Assembly: GCA_022771185.1 (NCBI GenBank)
Contig: JALFCJ010000292.1
Location: 1-13,046 of the forward strand
From: Spirochaetales bacterium
GTDB lineage: Bacteria; Spirochaetota; Spirochaetia; Sphaerochaetales; Sphaerochaetaceae
Reading direction: 5' to 3'
DNA: 13,046 nt
Shown: positions 7,077 to 13,046 of the stretch, piece after piece
How the letters are laid out: each line of letters starts with the position of its first letter
Position numbering within the stretch: the stretch's first letter is position 1
The notes under the pieces: model-generated
Told to the model about the DNA's origin: nothing
Databases searched by the model: none
What the model saw: the letters and a program-made list of their open reading frames with translations, nothing else
Position numbers and translations under genes: made by a program

Positions 7077-8552
7077 ATGCTCCCTGTATTGTTATTGATC
7101 ACTCTATTTATGTCTTTGGCTCTTTTATTGTTGAGACGTGATTTGAGAAGCGTTCTTCTTTTCTTGGCAGTGGGATCAATAACTTTTTTCCTTTATACAA
7201 TTTCTGTATATATAGCCAAAAAAGGAGGAATAACAGACTTTACAACCTTTGTCCTCTATGGAAACAATCGGGTTAGACAAAAGCTTATGTATCAAGTCTT
7301 CACAATGAATAGACTTGGATTCATGATGGCTATAGGAAGATATCTTTCTCCTTATTTTCTTTTGCTCTCATCTTTGAATATGGCTGGAAAGCTGAATAAG
7401 AGTAATTTAATAAAAAAAGGGTTGTTGTTATTTATCCTCCCATTGATGGGTATACTTATTTATATCCCCCAGTTCTTTGAGACATTCTCTTCAAATCCCA
7501 CTGCAATGGGGATTGTAGTCACTGTTACAAAAATATGGATTATTCTTTATTTAACCATATCTATTCTCATGATGATCATCGAACTATGGGGTACCAAGCT
7601 CTCTTTCTTCAGATTGAGATTTATTATGAAATTCATGATCATTCTTTCTCTCGTAATGATCTATGGTCTTTTCTTTCCTCAGGATCCTGCCCAAGTTTAT
7701 CTTTTCTATAGAAACGATTATATGTGGATGCTTGGTCTATGGTATCTACATAGAGGTTTCTCATCAGGCTTCAACTATGTAGTCATGATGGGAGCTTTGC
7801 TATCTGGTATCCTGTCTATGGCCTCTCTTATCAGGTATTTCTCAATTACATTTGGAGAGGAGGTGGCGGAAGTAAAAATAAGAAGAGAGATCAGTTCCAC
7901 AGCTAGAGGAGTATCCATGTTTGTTCATGGAACAAAGAATGACTTGTTGGCTACACGTATCCTCCTAGATAAAGTAAAGAAAAATTACCCTGAGGATTGT
8001 GATATCGAGAGACTATCACAGATCAACGCTTCTCTTGTGACAAGGTTGGAGAAGCTAAATAAATCTCTCAAAGTAAACTCAATAAGACTTCGTCCAGCTT
8101 CAATGATGGATGTAATAGAAGAGTGTAAGAAGAGAGTAAGAGAGAATTTCTGCAATTACCAGATTAATGTCAATACCGAAGAAACTACAAAACTCATTCT
8201 TGCAGATACAACCTTTCTTTCAGAGGCTTTATATAACATTATACAAAACGGAATAGAAGCAACGCTTGATAATAAACGGCATGATCCCATAGATATACAG
8301 GTCAAATATGGACGAATGTGGGTCGAGATTGTTTTTAGTGATAGAGGAAAGGGTATAGATAGGAAACTAAAAAAGCATCTTTGGGAGCCTTTCCATTCTT
8401 CCAAGAATAGTTCTACTAACTGGGGAATCGGTATGTATTTCACCAGACTTGTAATAAAAAGGCACTTGGGGTCTATTTCATTTAGACTACGTAGGGATGG
8501 GGGAACTTCCTTTATCGTGATGTTGCCTTTGGCAGGGGAGGGAAGAAAGTGA
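7077..8552 (+). CDS. Membrane-bound sensor histidine kinase
   Basis: Seen: 491 residues. Roughly the first 255 residues hold about seven hydrophobic segments, a polytopic sensor rather than a two-helix periplasmic sensor. The kinase core follows: a phospho-acceptor region with H284 in FVHGTKNDL (an HxxKN box), N-box with N391 in IIQNGIEA, G1 box DRGKG (422-426), F-box-like WEPFHSSK, and G2 box WGIGMYF (449-455). It therefore looks active. It should phosphorylate the response regulator whose GTG start overlaps its stop by four bases (GTGA). The ATG has no visible ribosome binding site and sits at the predicted transcription start; the next in-frame ATG (7110) has none either, so leaderless translation is the simplest reading. 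The signal sensed is unknown; its position next to the importer suggests, but does not show, control of that system. Confidence 0.85.
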   Translation: MLPVLLLITLFMSLALLLLRRDLRSVLLFLAVGSITFFLYTISVYIAKKGGITDFTTFVLYGNNRVRQKLMYQVFTMNRLGFMMAIGRYLSPYFLLLSSLNMAGKLNKSNLIKKGLLLFILPLMGILIYIPQFFETFSSNPTAMGIVVTVTKIWIILYLTISILMMIIELWGTKLSFFRLRFIMKFMIILSLVMIYGLFFPQDPAQVYLFYRNDYMWMLGLWYLHRGFSSGFNYVVMMGALLSGILSMASLIRYFSITFGEEVAEVKIRREISSTARGVSMFVHGTKNDLLATRILLDKVKKNYPEDCDIERLSQINASLVTRLEKLNKSLKVNSIRLRPASMMDVIEECKKRVRENFCNYQINVNTEETTKLILADTTFLSEALYNIIQNGIEATLDNKRHDPIDIQVKYGRMWVEIVFSDRGKGIDRKLKKHLWEPFHSSKNSSTNWGIGMYFTRLVIKRHLGSISFRLRRDGGTSFIVMLPLAGEGRK

Positions 8553-9229
8553 TTAGAGTAATGTTGGCTGAAGACAGTGAAGTAATCAGGACATATATAA
8601 AGGAAGCTTTGGAAAAAGAGGGAGATATTCAAGTAATAAAAGAGTGTTCCACTGGAATTGAAGCTGAGATGGAATATGAGAAAGAAAAGTACGATGTAGT
8701 CTTAATGGACATTGAGATGGCTGATAACGAGGATGGGATAAGGGCTGCAGATGCGATTCTTTCCAGCGATAATGATGCTGTCATTCTTTATCTCACTAGC
8801 CATGATAGTGATGAGACCATTGTAAAAGCCATGTCAAACGGTGCCCTGGATTATGTGGTCAAAGGCTGCGACGAAGATACGCTGAGAAAGAAAGTCAGAA
8901 TGGCAAAGGAAGGCAATGCCCAAATTGACAGTGAAATACAGAAAGTCTTGATGGATGAATATAAAAGACTACGTAAGAGTGAGAAAAACCTTCTATATTT
9001 CATACAAAACCTAGGAAATCTGACTCCAGCAGAAAAAGAGCTTATCTCATGTTTTATGGAAGGCTTGAAGGTAAGAGAAATAGCTGAAAGAAGGTTTGTT
9101 GAGCCTGCTACGGTCAAGAGCCAGATAAGGACTCTGCTTCAGAAGTTTGGAGTATCGAGATCGACGGAAGTGGTTAAGATGGTGAAGGAGCTGGGGATAG
9201 AACACTTATTTCCACCTATGAGAAGGTAA
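8549..9229 (+). CDS. Response regulator, NarL/LuxR family
   Basis: Seen: 226 residues. The receiver domain (about 1-120) has the acidic pocket E8/D9, phospho-acceptor D54 in LMDIEM, T83 in LTSHD and K105 in VVKG. The output domain (about 155-215) is a LuxR/NarL-type helix-turn-helix: LTPAEKELISCFMEG, VREIAERRF, and recognition helix around EPATVKSQIRTLLQKFGV. The linker between them (about 120-150) is charged and helical. The GTG start overlaps the kinase stop and has a strong GGGGAGG upstream, so the two are translated together. Family knowledge: phosphorylation drives dimerisation and binding to direct or inverted repeats near promoters. The TTAGACTCA elements before the nagB-like and permease genes are possible targets (inference). 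No terminator hairpin is seen after the stop. Confidence 0.9.
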   Translation: MIRVMLAEDSEVIRTYIKEALEKEGDIQVIKECSTGIEAEMEYEKEKYDVVLMDIEMADNEDGIRAADAILSSDNDAVILYLTSHDSDETIVKAMSNGALDYVVKGCDEDTLRKKVRMAKEGNAQIDSEIQKVLMDEYKRLRKSEKNLLYFIQNLGNLTPAEKELISCFMEGLKVREIAERRFVEPATVKSQIRTLLQKFGVSRSTEVVKMVKELGIEHLFPPMRR

Positions 9230-9240
9230 AAATAACATTC

Positions 9241-9290
9241 ATTAAATTAAAAAATTAATTGATGATATATTCAAAAATGGCATATATAAT
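9241..9290 (+). promoter_or_regulatory. Putative ROK operator and -10 box before the ROK gene
   Basis: An AT-rich block (9241-9262) ending in the palindrome AATTAATT (9253-9260) resembles blocks before the isomerase gene (10603-10624) and the aldolase gene (11990-12011). TATAAT at 9285-9290 is a good -10 box, but the nearest -35 candidate, TTGATG (9259-9264), is 20 bases away and overlaps the block. Autoregulation is inferred; low sequence complexity limits certainty. Confidence 0.4.
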
Positions 9291-9329
9291 TTCATTATTA
9301 AGACTAATATTGCCAAAAGGATATATTGA

Positions 9330-10556
9330 ATGGAGAATTCCATAGGAAACAACCTACCCAGAGTAAAAGTACAAAACCAGTTTTCAATTAAGGAAATTGT
9401 CTATAAATTTGGTCCTATTTCAAGAATAGAGATAGCAGATAGGCTTGGCCTTACTCTTCCTACTATTACTACCAGCGTAAGTTCCATGATAAAGAATGGA
9501 CTTTTGAAAGAAGTTGAACAGGATCATAGTGTAAAGAGCTTGGGAAGAAGAACAATGCTTGTGGATATCAATGAAAACTCCAGAAGATTTATGGGAATAG
9601 AAATAAGAGGAACCGTAAGAAATGGTGTTATCATAGATGCCAGGGGAAATGTGACTGCATCTGTGAGAGACGAGAATCCTCTTACTGATTACTCCTTGGC
9701 GATGAAAAGTGCTCATATTATTGCAGAAAACCTTCTAGAAGAATCTGGTTTTTCTTGGGACGATATTGATGGAGTTGGAATTACAACACCTGGTATTGTG
9801 GATAAAAAACAAGAAAAGCTTGTGATACATCCTGGCTATAAGTGGAAGGACAAAAGAATAATTGAGGATTTTGTTTCTCTATCAGGGTACAGAGGTCCTG
9901 TAAGTGTAGAAAATAATACTATAGCAAGAGCTTTTGCACTTGTTATGTTTAATTCAAAACTACTGGAAAATGCAGATTCTTTAGCATATATGTTTATCTC
10001 CGCAGGTGTTGGATGTCCACTACTAAATAACATTAAATCCCATTTTGGTCATGTTACAGGAGACGGGGAAGTAGGACATATGGTAATGAATCCTCAAGGA
10101 CCAAAATGTGATTGTGGAAACAATGGGTGTTTGGAAGCATATTCAAGTGAGAGAGTAATAGTCAAGAATGGAGAAAATGCAGCAAAAAGTGGTATTTCAC
10201 CATTCCTTTCAAATGTCTTGGCGAAGAAAGGTTTTATAACAATATATGATGTGAATGATGGAAGAAAAAAAGGTGACATGGCTTCTTCCTCAATTATTTC
10301 TGAAGCAATCAAATATCTAGGGATTGCAATTGCAAATATTGATAATTTTGTTCGTCCTGAATGTATAGCAATCGAAGGTAAACTTTTTGACGATGAGGAA
10401 AACAGGAAAAAACTATTAGAAGTTATACATGAATACTTATATAACGAAACATTATCCGATCATCGATTTGTTTTTATTTCAACTGATGAGTATAGCGGGG
10501 CTAAAGGTGCTGCGACAGTAGCTATTAGAGATAATCTGGAAGTATTTTTGGAATAA
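9330..10556 (+). CDS. ROK-family transcriptional repressor (NagC/XylR type)
   Basis: Seen: 408 residues. An N-terminal winged helix-turn-helix (about 18-62: IKEIVYKFGPISRIEIADRL, then LTLPTITTSVSSMI) is followed by a GRR wing and a ROK domain. The zinc motif is complete: H250 in EVGHM, then C260, C262 and C267 in KCDCGNNGCLEAYSS. The ATP-site motif DIGGT reads EIRGT (about 90-94), and the ROK kinase catalytic Asp (END) is N196 in VENN, so it is not a sugar kinase. Family knowledge: such proteins repress sugar genes until a sugar or sugar phosphate binds the ROK pocket. Start: ATG with AAAAGG nine bases upstream. Its own leader and the leaders of the next two genes share an AT-rich palindromic element, suggesting that it controls itself, the isomerase-like gene and the aldolase. 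No terminator is seen after it. The gene looks more AT-rich than the importer genes. Confidence 0.92.
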   Translation: MENSIGNNLPRVKVQNQFSIKEIVYKFGPISRIEIADRLGLTLPTITTSVSSMIKNGLLKEVEQDHSVKSLGRRTMLVDINENSRRFMGIEIRGTVRNGVIIDARGNVTASVRDENPLTDYSLAMKSAHIIAENLLEESGFSWDDIDGVGITTPGIVDKKQEKLVIHPGYKWKDKRIIEDFVSLSGYRGPVSVENNTIARAFALVMFNSKLLENADSLAYMFISAGVGCPLLNNIKSHFGHVTGDGEVGHMVMNPQGPKCDCGNNGCLEAYSSERVIVKNGENAAKSGISPFLSNVLAKKGFITIYDVNDGRKKGDMASSSIISEAIKYLGIAIANIDNFVRPECIAIEGKLFDDEENRKKLLEVIHEYLYNETLSDHRFVFISTDEYSGAKGAATVAIRDNLEVFLE

Positions 10557-10562
10557 AAAACA

Positions 10563-10590
10563 TTGCATTGTGAAGAATCTGGTTTATATT
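10563..10590 (+). promoter_or_regulatory. Putative promoter of the isomerase-like gene
   Basis: TTGCAT (10563-10568), a 16-base spacer and TATATT (10585-10590). An overlapping alternative is TTGTGA (10568-10573) with TATTTT (10591-10596), spacer 17. Either would start transcription just upstream of or within the palindromic block at 10603-10624. Confidence 0.45.
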
Positions 10591-10602
10591 TATTTTATAA
10601 AA

Positions 10603-10624
10603 CTTAATTAAAATAATTAATTAT
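10603..10624. promoter_or_regulatory. Putative ROK operator before the isomerase-like gene
   Basis: Contains TTAATTAA (10604-10611) and the 12-base perfect palindrome ATAATTAATTAT (10613-10624). It agrees with the block before the aldolase gene at 17 of 22 positions and with the block before the ROK gene at about 16 of 22. It lies downstream of the putative -10 box, where a repressor would block transcription. The GGAG ribosome binding site (10626-10629) follows immediately. Confidence 0.42.
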
Positions 10625-10635
10625 TGGAGCATCTT

Positions 10636-11895
10636 ATGTCTTTTCTTTCTTTTAGATATGAAGACCATTCAAATTTCTTTTCAGAAGAATGTTTCAAAGC
10701 ACGAGTTAAAGAAAACATTGATTACTTGGAAAAAGTACAAGAAGGAGAAGAGAAATATGCCTCCTTCTTGGGATGGCATAGAGTCGATGAATGGGCAGGA
10801 GAGGAATGGTTAAAACGTTACGAGTCCTTAGCTAGTGAAATTAGAAAAGAGTGCGATACCTTGGTCGTCATCGGGGTAGGAGGATCAAATCAAGCTGCAA
10901 GAGCTGTTTATGAAGCTCTAGGAAAAAAAGACATTGAGATAATTTGGGCTGGTAATACGCTTAGTGCTCATTCAGTTAATAAACTTTTTGAAAAACTGGA
11001 AGAAAAAAAGAATATCTATATAAATTGCATTGCAAAGAACTTTGAGACATTGGAGCCTGGAATTGCTTTCAGAGCTTTAAGGTGTTATTTACAAAAGAAA
11101 TATGGAGAAGACTACAATTCACACATAATAGTGACGTTTACTGAAAACACCTATTCTTGGAAGATGGCGGAAGAACAAGGGTATAAGACACTTCCCTTTC
11201 CCATTAATATACCTGGAAGGTTTACTTCGCTTTCTCCTGTGTGCCTTTTCCCTCTTTCTGTTGCAGGCTTCGATATAAGGGCCATGAAAAGAGGTGCAAT
11301 AGAAATGGAGCATAAATTGAAAAATAGTACAGATAATCCTGCTCTTGCATATGCTACAGCTAGGACAATGTTGAAAGATAGTGGCAAGACAGTGGAATTG
11401 TTATCTGTATTTGAGCCAAGTTTATTTCGATTTGAAAAATGGTGGAAACAACTATTTGGGGAAAGTGAGGGTAAAGATGGTAAAGGATTACTGCCTATGG
11501 ATGCACTATATTCTGAAGATTTGCATTCTTTGGGACAGTTTTTACAAGATGGAAGTCCATCAGTTTTTGAAACCTTCCTGCATATCAAAGATCCAGTTGC
11601 TTCATTTGTCTTAGGTTCAGATGGAGTAGAAGATGGTTTTTCTTACATTGAAGGAATGGATTTTTCTTATATTAATAATATGGCATATGAAGCTACTATT
11701 TCAGCTCACTCAAAAAGATTTCCATGCCTAATAATTGAAATTAAAAAAATGGATGAAGAGACCTTTGGCTCCCTTTTCTATTTTTTTCAATTTGCTTGTT
11801 ATATATCATGCTTAATTACTGGGGTAAATCCATTTATTCAAGATGGTGTGGAAGCATATAAGAATGACATGTTCAGAATGTTGGGGAAAAAGTAA
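10636..11895 (+). CDS. Glucose-6-phosphate-isomerase-like protein with altered phosphate loop
   Basis: Seen: 419 residues, slightly short for the roughly 450-residue bacterial PGI type. The start at 10636 is chosen over an in-frame TTG at 10624 because GGAG lies six bases upstream and the protein then begins like known PGIs. Catalytic residues are kept: R195 in PGRFTSLSP, E276 in QLFGESEGKDGKG, H297 in DLHSLGQ, Q402 and K409 in IQDGVEAYK. Odd: the phosphate loop SKSGTT(TEP) reads AKNFET(LEP) at 133-138, losing the Ser and placing Glu137 in the pocket; GGSYLG reads GGSNQA (83-88); the usual DPTKG-like segment is absent near 167-175. Family knowledge: PGI interconverts glucose-6-P and fructose-6-P. 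Inference: an aldose-ketose isomerase for another sugar, or a PGI with poor phosphate affinity. It has its own promoter and a shared palindrome with the ROK and aldolase genes. Confidence 0.82.
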   Translation: MSFLSFRYEDHSNFFSEECFKARVKENIDYLEKVQEGEEKYASFLGWHRVDEWAGEEWLKRYESLASEIRKECDTLVVIGVGGSNQAARAVYEALGKKDIEIIWAGNTLSAHSVNKLFEKLEEKKNIYINCIAKNFETLEPGIAFRALRCYLQKKYGEDYNSHIIVTFTENTYSWKMAEEQGYKTLPFPINIPGRFTSLSPVCLFPLSVAGFDIRAMKRGAIEMEHKLKNSTDNPALAYATARTMLKDSGKTVELLSVFEPSLFRFEKWWKQLFGESEGKDGKGLLPMDALYSEDLHSLGQFLQDGSPSVFETFLHIKDPVASFVLGSDGVEDGFSYIEGMDFSYINNMAYEATISAHSKRFPCLIIEIKKMDEETFGSLFYFFQFACYISCLITGVNPFIQDGVEAYKNDMFRMLGKK

Positions 11896-11961
11896 TAACA
11901 TTTGAGAGTTATGAATGTGTCATGTGTCCCAAAATAATCTATTTCCTTTGAAAACTATTAG
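11896..11961. other. Intergenic stretch without a recognised terminator
   Basis: The first part of the 162-base gap after the isomerase-like gene. It holds a tandem 7-base repeat ATGTGTC (11915-11921 and 11922-11928) and no convincing terminator hairpin or short gene. Confidence 0.4.
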
Positions 11962-11990
11962 TTGCGTAGATGAAAAAAGGGTGATAATAT
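11962..11990 (+). promoter_or_regulatory. Putative promoter of the aldolase gene
   Basis: TTGCGT (11962-11967), a 17-base spacer and TAATAT (11985-11990). The palindromic block follows directly, and the aldolase ribosome binding site AAGGAG (12044-12049) is eight bases before the ATG, giving a leader of about 60 bases. Confidence 0.5.
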
Positions 11991-12018
11991 TTAATTAAAT
12001 AAATTAAATAAGATTTAA
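11989..12018. promoter_or_regulatory. Putative ROK operator pair before the aldolase gene
   Basis: ATTTAATTAAAT (11989-12000) is a perfect 12-base palindrome, and TTAAAT-AAG-ATTTAA (12004-12018) is a second one with a 3-base centre. They cover the likely transcription start just after the -10 box. Similar blocks precede the ROK and isomerase-like genes. The role is inferred. Confidence 0.42.
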
Positions 12019-12057
12019 CAAAAGGAAATATAACATCAAAAATAAGGAGATAAGAAG

Positions 12058-13046
12058 ATGTCATTAGTACCTATGAAAGCCATCCTGGATGCAACAGATA
12101 AGTATTGCTATGCTCAGGGTGCATTCAACGTAAACGCAGTTGCTCAGGCAAAGGCAGTAATTGAAGTCCACGAAATGTTCAGAAGTGCAGCCATTCTTCA
12201 GGGTGCAGACCTTGCAAACGGCTTCATGGGTGGAAGGACAGACTTCCAGAACGCAACTCTTGAAGACAAGAAAGTTGGAGCAAGAAACATTGCTGCAGCA
12301 GTAAAGAAGTATGCTGTTGATTCCCCGATTCCTGTTGCACTTCATCTTGACCATGGTAAGAACTTCGATTCTTGTAAGGCAGCCATTGACGGCGGATATA
12401 CATCTGTCATGATCGACGGTTCTTCTCTTCCATTCAAGGAAAACATCGAACTTACAAGGGAAGTTGTAAAGTATGCACACGAAAGAGGTGTAACAGTAGA
12501 GGGTGAACTTGGAGTTCTTGCTGGTGTTGAGGACCACGTTTTCGCTGCTTCTTCTACATACACAAACCCAATGGATGCAATTGAATTCTTCAAGAAGACA
12601 AAGGTTGACGCACTCGCCATCTCTTATGGAACAAAGCATGGTGCAAATAAGGGCGCAAACACAGTCATCAGAAAAGAAATCGCTATTGCAACAAAAGAGT
12701 GCATGAGACATGAAGGAATCGACGGTGTTCTCGTCAGCCATGGTTCTTCAACTGTTCCTCAGTATATCGTCAAAGAAATTAACGCTCTTGGCGGAGACGT
12801 TCAGAACGCTTATGGAATCAAGATCGAACAGCTTCAGGAAGTAGCTAAGTGTGGAATCGGAAAGATCAACGTTGATACAGATATCCGCCTTGCAGTTACA
12901 AGAAACTTCCGTGAACTCTTCAGAGATAAGCCATCATTAAAGAACAGCCCATCTATCGGACCTGTATATGAACTTATGGTAAAGAACCCATCTGCATTCG
13001 ACCCAAGAGTATTCCTTCCTCCAGTAATGGATGCTGTAATGTATGG
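12058..13046 (+). CDS. fba: Class II fructose-bisphosphate aldolase (3' end cut by window)
   Basis: Seen: 329 complete codons and no stop before the window edge. Class II aldolase motifs in order: GAFNVN (21-26), HLDHG with catalytic/metal D98 and H99, VEGELG (147-152), YGTKHG with H194, VSHGSST with H228 followed by VP, and the C-terminal INVDTDIRLA block (270-279) that binds the sugar phosphate. Phosphate-binding motifs look normal, unlike those of the isomerase-like neighbour. Family knowledge: zinc-dependent reversible cleavage of fructose-1,6-bisphosphate to glyceraldehyde-3-P and dihydroxyacetone-P in glycolysis. The strongly biased codon use suggests a highly expressed housekeeping gene. 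Start: ATG with AAGGAG eight bases upstream. Its own promoter and a palindrome pair suggest independent transcription with possible ROK control. A related class II aldolase acting on another ketose phosphate cannot be fully excluded. Confidence 0.92.
   Translation, partial: MSLVPMKAILDATDKYCYAQGAFNVNAVAQAKAVIEVHEMFRSAAILQGADLANGFMGGRTDFQNATLEDKKVGARNIAAAVKKYAVDSPIPVALHLDHGKNFDSCKAAIDGGYTSVMIDGSSLPFKENIELTREVVKYAHERGVTVEGELGVLAGVEDHVFAASSTYTNPMDAIEFFKKTKVDALAISYGTKHGANKGANTVIRKEIAIATKECMRHEGIDGVLVSHGSSTVPQYIVKEINALGGDVQNAYGIKIEQLQEVAKCGIGKINVDTDIRLAVTRNFRELFRDKPSLKNSPSIGPVYELMVKNPSAFDPRVFLPPVMDAVMY

Noticed and set aside
9330..10556. ROK protein as the missing sugar kinase of the pathway
   Set aside because: It has an N-terminal helix-turn-helix, its ATP motif reads EIRGT rather than DIGGT, and the catalytic Asp is N196.
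10624..10635. Upstream TTG start giving four extra residues to the isomerase-like protein
   Set aside because: The TTG overlaps the GGAG that serves the ATG at 10636, and the PGI family aligns from that ATG.
11915..11928. Tandem ATGTGTC repeat as a start of a repeat array
   Set aside because: Only two copies are present and nothing around them suggests an array or a binding-site cluster.
12064..12741. 225-codon open frame on the minus strand
   Set aside because: It is the shadow of the strongly biased aldolase gene; its cysteine-rich composition has no family resemblance.
12058..13046. Aldolase as a specialised member of the proposed new pathway
   Set aside because: Its sugar-phosphate-binding motifs look ordinary, its codon use is that of a highly expressed housekeeping gene, and it has its own promoter.

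Overview
The window looks like chromosomal DNA of a spirochaete, probably a host-associated or anaerobic one (inference). The solute-binding protein has a Gram-negative-type signal peptide ending in a spirochaete-style 'FAQGAEE' stretch, and the class II aldolase at the right edge resembles spirochaetal ones as I remember them. All supported genes lie on the + strand and are tightly packed; I see no mobile element, tRNA, rRNA or CRISPR.

Layout: (1) 2-781, 3' part of a yqeB-type selenium-dependent molybdenum hydroxylase accessory gene. (2) 841-4270, three translationally coupled genes: a NagB-like deaminase/isomerase, a NagA-like deacetylase and a PHP-domain (DUF3604-like) hydrolase. (3) 4359-6959, a NitT/TauT-type ABC importer (permease, ATPase, binding protein) closed by a strong terminator. 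(4) 7077-9229, a membrane sensor kinase and LuxR-type response regulator. (5) 9330-10556, a ROK-family repressor. (6) 10636-11895, a divergent glucose-6-phosphate-isomerase-like protein. (7) 12058-13046, the 5' part of a class II fructose-bisphosphate aldolase.

The most interesting point is that three proteins built like GlcNAc-6-P/Glc-6-P enzymes keep their catalytic residues but have changed the positions that hold the 6-phosphate in their classical relatives. The NagB-like protein lacks the usual GxTP-type loop and has Ile at the phosphate-arginine position. The NagA-like protein has His where the phosphate-contacting Arg normally sits. The isomerase has AKNFET in place of SKSGTT. The importer next to them is an ABC type, which does not phosphorylate its cargo, and no sugar kinase is present. 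I therefore propose (inference) a catabolic route for an amino sugar or sugar analogue lacking the usual 6-phosphate: ABC import, deacetylation, deaminating isomerisation, plus a PHP hydrolase step. A sulfonated or sulfated amino sugar is one candidate, because this ABC family classically carries sulfonates.

Regulation: a 16-bp element with 14 identities precedes both the nagB-like gene and the permease gene, tying enzymes and importer together. A different AT-rich palindromic element lies before the ROK gene, the isomerase gene and the aldolase gene, suggesting a small ROK regulon. The kinase gene has a near-consensus promoter so close to its ATG that its mRNA may be leaderless.
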